This document shows, piece by piece, positions 52,818-61,526 of a DNA stretch of 64,000 bases (position 1 is its first letter; every line of letters starts with the position of its first letter). Location: assembly GCA_947500585.1 (NCBI GenBank), contig CANMSN010000005.1, positions 124,001 to 188,000 on the forward strand. Direction: 5' to 3'. Position numbers and translations under genes: made by a program. The DNA is from an uncultured Flavobacteriaceae bacterium (GTDB lineage Bacteria; Bacteroidota; Bacteroidia; Flavobacteriales; Flavobacteriaceae). Under the pieces are notes generated by a model, which was given only the letters and a program-made list of their open reading frames with translations, was not told the DNA's origin and ran no database searches.

Positions 52818-52859
52818 AAATATATTTATTATTTCCGCTAAAGCGAAAACATTTATAAT

Positions 52860-54758
52860 ATGAGTGATGCCTTAAAACACGAATGTGGAATAGCCATGAT
52901 AAGGCTTTTAAAACCATTAGAATACTACAAGGAAAAATACGGCAGTGCCTTTTATGGTGTAAACAAAATGTATTTAATGATGGAAAAACAGCACAATCGT
53001 GGTCAAGACGGTGCTGGATTTGCAAGTATTAAATTAGATACCAAGCCAGGGGAGCGTTATATAAGCAGAGTGCGCTCGGTAGCGCAACAACCTATTCAAG
53101 ATATTTTTGATCAAATTAACGAAAGAATTAATAGTGAGTTTAAGGCACATCCAGAATATAAAGATGATGTTGTATCTCAAAAAAGAAACATCCCATATAT
53201 AGGCGAAGTTTTATTAGGGCATGTTCGTTACGGTACTTTTGGTAAAAATAGTGTTGAAAGTGTTCATCCATTTTTAAGGCAAAACAATTGGATGCACAGA
53301 AATTTAATTATGGCAGGTAACTTTAACATGACTAATGTTAAAGAACTTTTTGGTAATCTAATTGAGTTAGGTCAGCACCCAAAAGAATATACAGATACCA
53401 TTACAATAATGGAAAAAATTGGTCATTTTCTAGATGATGCCGTTAGTAAAATATATAAAAATTTAAAAAAAGAAGGCTATAACAAACAACAAGCCTCTCC
53501 ACTTATTGCCGAACGTTTAAAAGTATCTAAAATTTTAAAAAGAGCAGCAAAAAATTGGGATGGTGGTTATGCCATGGCAGGGTTAATTGGACATGGAGAT
53601 TCATTTGTTTTGAGAGATCCTGCGGGTATTCGTCCAGCTTATTATTATAAAGACGATGAAATAGTTGTGGTTGCATCAGAACGTCCAGTAATTCAAACTG
53701 TTTTTAATGTTAAGTTTGAAGATGTAAAAGAGTTGGAACCAGGGCATGCTATTATTACAAAAAAATCTGGAAGGGTTGCCATTCAAAGAATTCTTGAACC
53801 GCTAGAAAGAAAAGCATGTTCTTTTGAGCGTATTTATTTTTCAAGAGGCAGTGATGCCGAAATATATCAAGAACGTAAAATGTTAGGAAAACTTTTAATG
53901 CCTAAAGTTCTTGAGGCTATTAATGAAGACACAAAAAACACGGTTTTTTCATATATTCCTAATACAGCAGAAACATCTTTTTACGGCATGGTAGAGACTG
54001 CTGAGGCTTTTATAAATAAGAAGAAAACTCAAGCTATTTTAACAGGTCAACGTTCAATATCTGCTGAAAAAGTGACTGAGATTTTATCAGAAAGAGCACG
54101 AGTAGAAAAAATTGCAATTAAAGATGTTAAACTAAGAACGTTTATTACTGAAGATAGTAGTAGAGATGATTTGGTTGCGCATGTTTACGACGTTACATAC
54201 GGTGTTATAAAACCAACGGATAACCTTGTAATTATAGACGATAGTATTGTAAGAGGGACGACCTTAAAAATGAGTATTTTAAAAATGCTTGATAGGTTAA
54301 ACCCTAAAAAAATTATTGTAGTGTCTTCTGCACCACAAATTAGATATCCAGATTGTTATGGTATTGATATGGCTAATCTAGAAAGTTTGGTAGCTTTTAG
54401 AGCAGCTTTAGAATTGCTAAAAGAGAATAACAAGTATCATATTATAGAAGATGTTTATAAAAAGTGTATCGAACAAACCGAATTAGCCGATAGAAACGTT
54501 CAAAACTTTGTTAAAGAAGTATATGATCCTTTTACAGATGAGCAGATTTCTGATAAAATATCAGAATTATTAAGTGATGAAAGTATTAAAGCTGAAGTTA
54601 AAATTATTTTTCAACCTGTAGAAAATTTGCATAAAGCTTGTCCTAACCATTTAGGCGATTGGTACTTTACAGGAAACTACCCAACCGATGGCGGAAATAG
54701 AGTTGTAAACCGTGCTTTTATTAACTTTTACGAAGGCAATAAAGAACGCGCATATTAA
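52860..54758 (+). CDS. PurF-type amidophosphoribosyltransferase
   Basis: A 632-residue protein with a class II glutamine amidotransferase domain and a C-terminal phosphoribosyltransferase domain. The nucleophilic Cys is C9 in HECGIAMIR, implying removal of a short propeptide. RGQDGAGFAS and LGHVRYGTFG complete the glutaminase, and VIIDDSIVRGTTLKMSILKML is the PRPP-binding loop. It is longer than the roughly 500-residue PurF of E. coli, owing to extra segments around residues 85-220. The expected reaction is PRPP plus glutamine to phosphoribosylamine, the first purine step, but the atypical length makes a paralogous role possible. Confidence 0.85.
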   Translation: MSDALKHECGIAMIRLLKPLEYYKEKYGSAFYGVNKMYLMMEKQHNRGQDGAGFASIKLDTKPGERYISRVRSVAQQPIQDIFDQINERINSEFKAHPEYKDDVVSQKRNIPYIGEVLLGHVRYGTFGKNSVESVHPFLRQNNWMHRNLIMAGNFNMTNVKELFGNLIELGQHPKEYTDTITIMEKIGHFLDDAVSKIYKNLKKEGYNKQQASPLIAERLKVSKILKRAAKNWDGGYAMAGLIGHGDSFVLRDPAGIRPAYYYKDDEIVVVASERPVIQTVFNVKFEDVKELEPGHAIITKKSGRVAIQRILEPLERKACSFERIYFSRGSDAEIYQERKMLGKLLMPKVLEAINEDTKNTVFSYIPNTAETSFYGMVETAEAFINKKKTQAILTGQRSISAEKVTEILSERARVEKIAIKDVKLRTFITEDSSRDDLVAHVYDVTYGVIKPTDNLVIIDDSIVRGTTLKMSILKMLDRLNPKKIIVVSSAPQIRYPDCYGIDMANLESLVAFRAALELLKENNKYHIIEDVYKKCIEQTELADRNVQNFVKEVYDPFTDEQISDKISELLSDESIKAEVKIIFQPVENLHKACPNHLGDWYFTGNYPTDGGNRVVNRAFINFYEGNKERAY

Positions 54759-54872
54759 TTACGATGTTTTGAATATCAAACAGTGGAATTACTTAAAATA
54801 CATTTAATCTGATAAAAGTGCTGTTTGTCTAAAAAATAGTCAGATTATATAAAATACACATAAATTGGTCTC

Positions 54873-54945
54873 ACCATAACATAAGTAGGTTAAGTTCATG
54901 GTAGATTTGGGGCAAAAAAAGGTGAACATCTGTTCGCCTTTTTTT
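54873..54945 (+). ncRNA. Candidate small RNA, tandem copy 1
   Basis: A 5' hairpin, ACCATAAC (54873-54880) against GTT-C-ATGGT with one bulge and a 13-base loop, is followed by the linker AGATTTGGGGCAAA and a terminator hairpin GGTGAAC/GTTCGCC (54921-54938) with a run of T. A box TAAATTGG (54861-54868) lies at the promoter position, weaker than in copy 2. The second copy at 55087 shares almost every base. The stem-preserving G-T to A-T difference in the terminator suggests selection on structure. There is no ORF inside. Confidence 0.7.
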
Positions 54946-55074
54946 ATGCAACACTATTTCCTGTTTAAATTCTTTACATACTATTATTAACATTCTAAGA
55001 ACGCTTAACTAGTTCCTTTAAGCCAATATATAAGTCGTTTACCTAGAATATTTTATCAAACTATATTACCAACA

Positions 55075-55082
55075 TATATTTG
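55075..55082 (+). promoter_or_regulatory. Promoter -7 element for sRNA copy 2
   Basis: TATATTTG, an exact TAnnTTTG match, ends 4 bases before the first hairpin arm, so transcription would start at about the beginning of the hairpin. Confidence 0.55.
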
Positions 55083-55086
55083 AAGA

Positions 55087-55155
55087 ACCATAACATAAGT
55101 AGGTTAAGTTTATGGTAGATTTGGGGCAAAAAGGTGAACATCTGTTCACCTTTTT
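55087..55155 (+). ncRNA. Candidate small RNA, tandem copy 2
   Basis: Same architecture as copy 1: ACCATAAC/GTT-T-ATGGT with the bulged base changed from C to T, loop with AAGTAGGTT, linker AGATTTGGGGCAAA, and a perfect terminator GGTGAAC/GTTCACC (55133-55150) followed by five T. A consensus -7 box precedes it. The two units lie 214 bases apart in the same orientation, while the sequence between them is unrelated, so the conserved length defines the RNA. Confidence 0.75.
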
Positions 55156-55340
55156 CATTTTATATAATTCTCATGAAATCGTAGATTCATGAATTTAAAA
55201 CTTCAAAATATAAACCAATGAATAAAATGGGAATCTTTTTTTGTATTATTTCTTGCCATAAAAAATTATCTTTACAAGATAACTGTAGCAAAAAACTTAT
55301 CATGTCCTGATATATTACGGATATGAACAATAAAAGTAAC

Positions 55341-55360
55341 TATATAACACGTTGTGCTTA
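55341..55360 (+). repeat. Left boundary repeat of the accessory gene at 55372
   Basis: TATATAACAC followed by GTTGTGCTTA. The last ten bases are the exact inverse of TAAGCACAAC at 56234-56243, and both sides continue outward into a TATA word. Confidence 0.65.
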
Positions 55361-55371
55361 ATTTGATAGAA

Positions 55372-56229
55372 ATGAGTGAAAAACAAAATAAAGAAGAAAC
55401 AAAAAAGAAAAAACCTGTTTGTGGAATTGTTATGCCAATTTCAACTATAGACGGTTGTACTGCCGAACATTGGGCGGAAGTTTTAACAATATTAAAAGAG
55501 GTCATAACTGATGCTGAATTTGAGCCAAATCTAGTGAGTGATGCTGATGATAGTGGAATTATTCAAAAAAGGATAATTCAAAATTTATATAAAAATGAGA
55601 TTGTTGTTTGTGATGTTAGTGCCAAAAATCCAAATGTAATGTTCGAACTAGGTTTAAGATTAGCATTTGATAAACCAACTATTGTTATTAAAGATGATAA
55701 AACTGATTATTCATTTGATACTTCTGTAATTGAACACCTAGTTTATCCAAGAGACCTTAGATTTACTAAAATATTAAAATTTAAAGACACACTTAAATCA
55801 AAAATTCAAAATACTTATAAGAAAAGTAAAGAAGATAAAAATTACACTACTTTCTTAAAGCATTTTGGAGAATACAAAGTGTCTGACTTAGGGCAAACTG
55901 AAATATCTTCTGAAAAATATATTCTCTCAGCAATTGACGAAATTAAAGATAGCATTAGAGATATGACGAGAACTCAAATGTTAGAAAGAGAACTTAGGCA
56001 TCCAACAAGAATTAGTCGTTTAAACAACAAAAGAGCTCAAATGATTGTCAGACAAAAAATAGAGGAATTTAAAGTAGAGAATAAATTTAAAACTGATTAC
56101 GATATAATTGAAAATAACAAAGAAAAACAACTATTTGACTATTTAGAGGATTTTAAAGAAGTTAGAGACGCCTGCAAAGACCCTGATGTCCTTAAAGATA
56201 TAGTTGACAATATGCTTGTTCCTTTTTAA
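55372..56229 (+). CDS. Nucleoside deoxyribosyltransferase-like/TIR-like accessory protein
   Basis: A 285-residue protein. Residues about 15-115 form a Rossmann-like domain with the block VVCDVSAKNPNVMFELGLRLAFDKPTIVI, typical of nucleoside 2-deoxyribosyltransferase-like and TIR-like NAD-processing domains; the glutamate in NVMFELG is the expected catalytic residue. The C-terminal 160 residues are charged and helical with no known domain. The ATG at 55372 is preferred to a GTG at 55354, which lies in the flanking repeat. The gene stands alone between inverted repeats. A defence or signalling role is possible but not shown. Confidence 0.7.
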   Translation: MSEKQNKEETKKKKPVCGIVMPISTIDGCTAEHWAEVLTILKEVITDAEFEPNLVSDADDSGIIQKRIIQNLYKNEIVVCDVSAKNPNVMFELGLRLAFDKPTIVIKDDKTDYSFDTSVIEHLVYPRDLRFTKILKFKDTLKSKIQNTYKKSKEDKNYTTFLKHFGEYKVSDLGQTEISSEKYILSAIDEIKDSIRDMTRTQMLERELRHPTRISRLNNKRAQMIVRQKIEEFKVENKFKTDYDIIENNKEKQLFDYLEDFKEVRDACKDPDVLKDIVDNMLVPF

Positions 56230-56233
56230 AAAC

Positions 56234-56252
56234 TAAGCACAACATGCGTATA
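56234..56252 (-). repeat. Right boundary repeat of the accessory gene
   Basis: TAAGCACAAC (56234-56243) followed by ATGCGTATA. The first ten bases are the inverse of 55351-55360. It starts 4 bases after the stop codon. Confidence 0.65.
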
Positions 56253-56260
56253 AAACAAAT

Positions 56261-56294
56261 AAAAAAATCGCCTAGGATAAATCCCAGACGATTT
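56261..56294 (-). terminator. Terminator after the superoxide dismutase gene
   Basis: On the minus strand AAATCG...CGATTT forms the outer stem, with CTGGGAT/ATCCTAG pairing inside, ending in a run of seven T. It lies 25 bases past the stop. Confidence 0.7.
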
Positions 56295-56319
56295 AATATT
56301 TAGTATTACTTTAAACTAA

Positions 56320-56928
56320 TTACTTAGCTTCAGCATATCGTTTTTCAACTTCATTCCAGTTAATAACATTAAAAAATGCTTTAATATAATCTGGACGTCT
56401 GTTTTGGTAATTTAAATAGTAAGCATGTTCCCAAACATCAATTCCTAAAATAGGTGTTCCGCCACAACCAACTCCTGGCATTAATGGGTTATCTTGATTT
56501 GGTGACGAGCAAACTTCTACTTTTCCACCTTTATGAACACATAACCACGCCCAACCTGAGCCAAAACGTGTTGCTGCTGCTTTTGCAAAAGCATCCATAA
56601 ATTCTTCTTTAGATCCGTAAGCTGCTTCAATAGCATCTTTAAGCGCTCCAGATAAATAGCCTTTACCTTCAGGATTCATAACACTCCAAAATAATGAGTG
56701 ATTATAAAATCCGCCACCATTATTTCTAACAGCACCATTAGTCATATCTAAATTTGCAAGAATATCTTCAATAGATTTTCCTTCTAAAGCTGTTCCTGCA
56801 ATCGCATTATTCAAATTGTTTGTATATCCTTGGTGATGCTTAGAGTGGTGTATTTCCATGGTACGAGCATCTATATGAGGTTCTAAAGCATCGTAAGCAT
56901 ATCCCAAATCTGGTAATTCAAAAGCCAT
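56320..56928 (-). CDS. Superoxide dismutase (Fe/Mn type)
   Basis: A 202-residue cytoplasmic superoxide dismutase of the iron/manganese family. Family motifs are [24 protein letters not shown] near the N-terminus, [13 protein letters not shown], and [18 protein letters not shown] with two metal ligands (Asp and His). The metal cannot be told reliably from these motifs. It is single-gene, with its own promoter-like box and terminator. Confidence 0.94.
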   Translation of the reverse strand: MAFELPDLGYAYDALEPHIDARTMEIHHSKHHQGYTNNLNNAIAGTALEGKSIEDILANLDMTNGAVRNNGGGFYNHSLFWSVMNPEGKGYLSGALKDAIEAAYGSKEEFMDAFAKAAATRFGSGWAWLCVHKGGKVEVCSSPNQDNPLMPGVGCGGTPILGIDVWEHAYYLNYQNRRPDYIKAFFNVINWNEVEKRYAEAK

Positions 56929-56965
56929 AATTATTTGTTTTAAAATATTAATATTTAATTTCCTT

Positions 56966-56973
56966 CAAATTTA
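56966..56973 (-). promoter_or_regulatory. Promoter -7 element for superoxide dismutase
   Basis: TAAATTTG on the minus strand, an exact TAnnTTTG match, 37 bases upstream of the ATG. Confidence 0.4.
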
Positions 56974-57053
56974 CATATAAAACGGGTCAATAAAAAATAA
57001 TAAATTGTTATGAAACCATTGATAGTTTTTATCTTGTATGCAAATTCTAATCT

Positions 57054-60000
57054 ATGCAAGAACACCATTCTTTTACAATTTATAATGCATCTGCAGGTAG
57101 CGGAAAAACCTTTACGCTGGTAAAAGAATACTTAAAAATAGTATTTAACTCAAGCAATCAGTACCTTTTTAAAAACATTTTAGCTATTACGTTTACAAAT
57201 AAAGCGGTGGCTGAAATGAAAGATCGAATTATTGAAACTCTAAAACAATTTTCAGAGGCATCTATTTTAGAAAACTCAAATAGTATGTTTGAATCTATTT
57301 GTGAAGAACTGGAAATAGAACCAAAAACACTTCATAGTAAAGCCAAAAAATTATTAAACACCATCATTCATAATTATGCCGCTTTTGATATTTCTACTAT
57401 TGATGGTTTTACACATAAACTTATTAGAACTTTTGCTCACGATTTAAAGCTACCATTAAATTTTGAAGTAGAATTAGACCAAGAAACACTTTTAAATGAA
57501 GCTGTAGATAGCTTAATTAACAAAGCAGGAACAGATGAAGCGCTTACAAATATTTTAGTAGATTTTGCTATTGAAAAAGCTGATGATGATAAAAGCTGGG
57601 ATTTAGCTTTTGATTTTAATAAAATAGCTAAGCTACTGGTAAATGAAAATGATATTCCGTTTATTGAAAAACTTGAGGATAAAACTTTAGAGGATTTTAA
57701 AGTACTTAAGAATCACTTAAAAAAGGAAATCTTAATTCAAGAAAAACGTGTAGTTGAAAGTTCGCAAAATATTTTAACGGTTATTGAAGAAGCTGGATTA
57801 GAGTTTAACGACTTTTCTGGAAGCTATTTACCTAAACATTTTAAAAAGTTAGCAGACAAAAATTTTGAAGTAAATTTTGATGCCAAATGGCAGGAAGATC
57901 TTGAAACAAAAACGTTATATCCAAAACGCGTTACTAATGAAATCGCCTCGATAATAGAGCAAATTCAACCACAAATAGCAGCGGCTTTTAATACGACTAG
58001 ACAAAATATTTTTCATATTAAATTTTTACAAGCATTTTATAAAAACATAACACCTTTATCGGTTTTAAATTCTATTAACAAAGAATTGAATTTACTTAAA
58101 GCTGAACAAAATAAAATGCTTATTTCAGAATTCAATACCATTATAAGCAAAGAAATTGCAGCACAACCAACGCCGTTTATTTACGAACGTATTGGCGAAA
58201 AATTTCAACATTACTTTATTGATGAATTTCAAGACACCTCGGTAATGCAATGGGAAAATTTAACGCCGCTGCTTGAAAATGCTGTAGCTTCAGAAAATGG
58301 AAGCGCTATGTTGGTAGGCGATGCAAAACAAGCTATTTACAGGTGGCGAGGTGGTAAAGCAGAACAGTTTATAAATTTATTTAATAAAAAAAGCAATCCT
58401 TTTCCTGTTGAACAGCATGTTAAAAATTTACCTGCTAATTATAGAAGTTTTAAAGAAATTGTGAATTTTAATAATGATTTTTTTAAATTTTTAGCAAGCC
58501 AAATTTTTGATAAAGAAGATTATAAAAATCTTTATGAAAATGCAGCACAAGATATTACTAAAAATGATGAAGGCTTTGTTGAATTATCTTTTTTAGATAT
58601 TGAAAAAGAGGATGATAGAGAACAGATTTTTTCAGAAAACGTATTAAAAACAATGCAACGTTGTTTAGATAACGGTTACGAATTACAAGATATTTGTGTT
58701 TTAGTTAGAAAGAAAAAAGAAGGTGTTGCAGTTGCAAATTATTTAAGTCAAAATAAAATTCCTATTGTATCTTCAGAAACGTTGTTAATAGCGAATTCAC
58801 CTGAAGTTTGTTTTGTAAATGACTTACTTAGGTTATTAATTCAGCCGAAAAATAACGAAATAAAAATTTTGGTTTTAAATTATCTAGCAACACTTTTTAA
58901 TATTGAAGACAAACACGCGTTTTTCGTAAATCATATTAATTTATCAATTTCTGATATTTTTAAAAGCTTAGAGGCTTTCAACATTTTTGTAAATGGCGAT
59001 ACTTTAGTGCAACTTCCACTTTACGATTTAGCTGAAACTATTGTTAGAAGTTTTAATTTAGTAAAAACATCAAACGCCTATATTCAGTTTTACTTAGATA
59101 TTGTTTTAGATTTTACACAAAAAAAAGGGTCGGATATTTCTGGATTTATAAGCTATTTTGAAAAGAAGAAAGATAGTGTAAGTATTGTGTCTCCAAAAGG
59201 CCAAAATGCGGTTCAAATTATGACGATTCATAAATCTAAAGGTTTGGAGTTTCCTGTGGTTATTTTTCCTTTTGCTGATTTAGATATTTACAGAGAGTTA
59301 GAACCCAAAGAATGGTTTAAAATTGACAAAGACAAGTACAACGGGTTTTCGCATACCTTACTTAACTATAATAAGGACTTTGAAAACTATGGAGAAGAAG
59401 GACAACGAATTTTCACAAAGCACAAATCTGAACAACAATTAGACAATATAAATTTACTCTACGTAACGTTAACAAGAGCAATAGAGCAATTATATATTAT
59501 ATCTAAAAATGATAGTAGCTTAAAAGCCGATACAAAAGACAAAAAGTATTCGGGGTTGTTTATAAATTACTTAAACCATTTAGGTATTTGGAACGATTCA
59601 CAAACAAGTTATAGTTTTGGTACATCATCAAGAGCTATTCAAAGTTTAACTCCTACAAAACAAGTTAATCTTCAACAAGAATTTATTTCAACTTCAAAAG
59701 AAGATCATAATATAAAAGTAGTTACAAAATCTGGTTTTCTATGGGATACTAATCAGCAAGAAGCCATTGAAAAGGGAAACCTTATTCATGATATCATGTC
59801 ACACATTAATACAAAGAATGATGTTGATGAAGTTATAGAAACTTTCATAAAATCATCAATGTTAAATACAGATCAAGCTATAATTTTAAAAGAACTCGTT
59901 TTAAAAATTGTAGAACATCCAAAACTCAAAAATTATTATAATGAAAATGATACCATATATAATGAACGTGATATCATTACCAAAGAAGGAATTATTTTAA

Positions 60001-60188
60001 GACCAGATAGAGTGGTTTTAAATTCTCAAAACGAAGCTATCATTATTGATTATAAAACAGGAGCAGAAAATAAAAAACACGAACAGCAATTACAGCTTTA
60101 TCAAGATGTTTTAGAGGAGATGAAAATTAATGTCACAAAGAAAATTCTTGTTTATACAAATGATGATATTTTAGTAAAAGATATTTAA
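57054..60188 (+). CDS. AddA-like UvrD-family helicase-nuclease
   Basis: A 1044-residue helicase-nuclease of the AddA/RecB type found in Bacteroidota, a recombinational repair enzyme. Walker A is ASAGSGKT (12-19), followed by ITFTNKAVAEMKDRI, Walker B in FIDEFQDTSVMQWENL, GDAKQAIYRWRGG, and the late helicase motif VQIMTIHKSKGLEFPVV. A C-terminal PD-(D/E)XK nuclease (GIILRPDRVVL, AIIIDYKTG) ends the protein. The AddB-like partner begins 2.8 kb downstream, separated by kbl and an OmpA gene. Confidence 0.9.
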   Translation: MQEHHSFTIYNASAGSGKTFTLVKEYLKIVFNSSNQYLFKNILAITFTNKAVAEMKDRIIETLKQFSEASILENSNSMFESICEELEIEPKTLHSKAKKLLNTIIHNYAAFDISTIDGFTHKLIRTFAHDLKLPLNFEVELDQETLLNEAVDSLINKAGTDEALTNILVDFAIEKADDDKSWDLAFDFNKIAKLLVNENDIPFIEKLEDKTLEDFKVLKNHLKKEILIQEKRVVESSQNILTVIEEAGLEFNDFSGSYLPKHFKKLADKNFEVNFDAKWQEDLETKTLYPKRVTNEIASIIEQIQPQIAAAFNTTRQNIFHIKFLQAFYKNITPLSVLNSINKELNLLKAEQNKMLISEFNTIISKEIAAQPTPFIYERIGEKFQHYFIDEFQDTSVMQWENLTPLLENAVASENGSAMLVGDAKQAIYRWRGGKAEQFINLFNKKSNPFPVEQHVKNLPANYRSFKEIVNFNNDFFKFLASQIFDKEDYKNLYENAAQDITKNDEGFVELSFLDIEKEDDREQIFSENVLKTMQRCLDNGYELQDICVLVRKKKEGVAVANYLSQNKIPIVSSETLLIANSPEVCFVNDLLRLLIQPKNNEIKILVLNYLATLFNIEDKHAFFVNHINLSISDIFKSLEAFNIFVNGDTLVQLPLYDLAETIVRSFNLVKTSNAYIQFYLDIVLDFTQKKGSDISGFISYFEKKKDSVSIVSPKGQNAVQIMTIHKSKGLEFPVVIFPFADLDIYRELEPKEWFKIDKDKYNGFSHTLLNYNKDFENYGEEGQRIFTKHKSEQQLDNINLLYVTLTRAIEQLYIISKNDSSLKADTKDKKYSGLFINYLNHLGIWNDSQTSYSFGTSSRAIQSLTPTKQVNLQQEFISTSKEDHNIKVVTKSGFLWDTNQQEAIEKGNLIHDIMSHINTKNDVDEVIETFIKSSMLNTDQAIILKELVLKIVEHPKLKNYYNENDTIYNERDIITKEGIILRPDRVVLNSQNEAIIIDYKTGAENKKHEQQLQLYQDVLEEMKINVTKKILVYTNDDILVKDI

Positions 60189-60193
60189 ATTTG
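60186..60193 (+). promoter_or_regulatory. Promoter -7 element for kbl
   Basis: TAAATTTG overlaps the stop codon of the helicase gene and lies 16 bases before the kbl ATG. Confidence 0.35.
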
Positions 60194-60209
60194 TATAAAA
60201 CGCAAAAAA

Positions 60210-61403
60210 ATGTACGGAAAACTGAAAAATCATCTTCAAGAAGAACTTCAAGACCTAAAAAATAACGGACTTTATAAAGAAGAACGCATTATTACATCAC
60301 CCCAAGGAGCAGAAATCACTTTAAATACTGGAGAAACTGTTTTAAACTTTTGTGCCAATAACTATTTAGGACTTTCATCACATCCAGAAGTTATTCAAGC
60401 AGCTAAAGATGCTATGGATACGCATGGTTTTGGTATGAGTTCTGTGCGTTTTATTTGTGGTACTCAAGATATTCATAAAGAACTTGAGCAAAAAATTGCA
60501 GATTTTTATCAAACGGAAGACACCATATTATATGCAGCCGCTTTTGATGCTAATGGTGGCGTTTTTGAGCCTTTGCTCGGAAAAGAAGACGCTATTATTT
60601 CCGATTCCTTAAATCATGCTTCTATTATTGATGGCGTGCGTTTGTGTAAAGCAGCACGATATCGCTATGAAAATAGCAATATGGAAGATTTAGAAAAACA
60701 GCTTATTTCAGCCAATAAAAATGGTGCACGATTTAAAATTATAGTAACCGATGGCGTGTTTTCTATGGATGGTATAGTTGCGCCGTTAGATAAAATTTGT
60801 GATTTAGCCGATAAATACTATGCTTTGGTAATGATAGACGAATGTCATGCTACAGGTTTTATAGGTAAAACAGGGCGCGGAACACTTGAGGAAAAGGGTG
60901 TTTTAAGTAGAATAGATATAATAACAGGTACTTTAGGGAAAGCCTTAGGCGGTGCAATGGGAGGTTATACTACGGGTAAAAAAGAAATTATCGATATTTT
61001 ACGTCAGCGCTCTAGACCGTATTTGTTTTCAAATTCACTTGCACCTGCTATAGTAGGCGCATCTATTAAGGTTTTCGACATGCTCGCAAACAATACAGAA
61101 TTGAGAGATACTTTAGAATGGAATACCAATTACTTTAAAAAAGGTATGAAAGATGCTGGTTTTGATATTGTAGATGGCGATTCAGCAATTGTTCCAGTAA
61201 TGCTTTACAATGCAAAACTCTCACAAACTATGGCAAATATGCTTTTAAACGAGGGGATTTATGTTATTGGCTTCTTTTTTCCTGTTGTTCCAAAAGAAAA
61301 AGCAAGAATCCGTGTTCAGTTATCTGCGGCGCATACAAAAGAACATTTAGACAAAGCTATTGAAGCCTTCATCAAGGTTGGTAAACACCTAAATGTTATC
61401 TAA
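60210..61403 (+). CDS. kbl: Glycine C-acetyltransferase (2-amino-3-ketobutyrate CoA ligase)
   Basis: A 397-residue PLP-dependent enzyme of the alpha-oxoamine synthase family, cleaving 2-amino-3-ketobutyrate with CoA to glycine and acetyl-CoA in threonine degradation. The PLP lysine is in [14 protein letters not shown]. Other motifs are [33 protein letters not shown] and [11 protein letters not shown]. The start [13 protein letters not shown] is typical of Kbl. Threonine dehydrogenase is not in the window. It is the gene between addA and the OmpA gene. Confidence 0.92.
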   Translation: MYGKLKNHLQEELQDLKNNGLYKEERIITSPQGAEITLNTGETVLNFCANNYLGLSSHPEVIQAAKDAMDTHGFGMSSVRFICGTQDIHKELEQKIADFYQTEDTILYAAAFDANGGVFEPLLGKEDAIISDSLNHASIIDGVRLCKAARYRYENSNMEDLEKQLISANKNGARFKIIVTDGVFSMDGIVAPLDKICDLADKYYALVMIDECHATGFIGKTGRGTLEEKGVLSRIDIITGTLGKALGGAMGGYTTGKKEIIDILRQRSRPYLFSNSLAPAIVGASIKVFDMLANNTELRDTLEWNTNYFKKGMKDAGFDIVDGDSAIVPVMLYNAKLSQTMANMLLNEGIYVIGFFFPVVPKEKARIRVQLSAAHTKEHLDKAIEAFIKVGKHLNVI

Positions 61404-61450
61404 AACCATTCTGAACAATCGACAAAACAATGCAATCATCATTTTTTTTA

Positions 61451-61458
61451 TATATTTG
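61451..61458 (+). promoter_or_regulatory. Promoter -7 element for the OmpA gene
   Basis: TATATTTG, an exact TAnnTTTG box, 68 bases upstream of the ATG, leaving a leader of about 60 bases. Confidence 0.45.
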
Positions 61459-61526
61459 TCTTTGTTAATAAAATTTAACAACTTACTTTTGTTTACAATT
61501 AACACTTAAAAATTAAACTTTTGAAT

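Larger units (their letters stand above)
54759..55371. other. 613-base intergenic region with two sRNA-like units
   Basis: No ORF of note. It holds two near-identical sRNA-like units (54873-54945 and 55087-55155), each with a promoter-like box and an intrinsic terminator, and at the right end the left boundary repeat of the next accessory gene (55341-55360). The sequence between the units is AT-rich and featureless. Confidence 0.7.
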
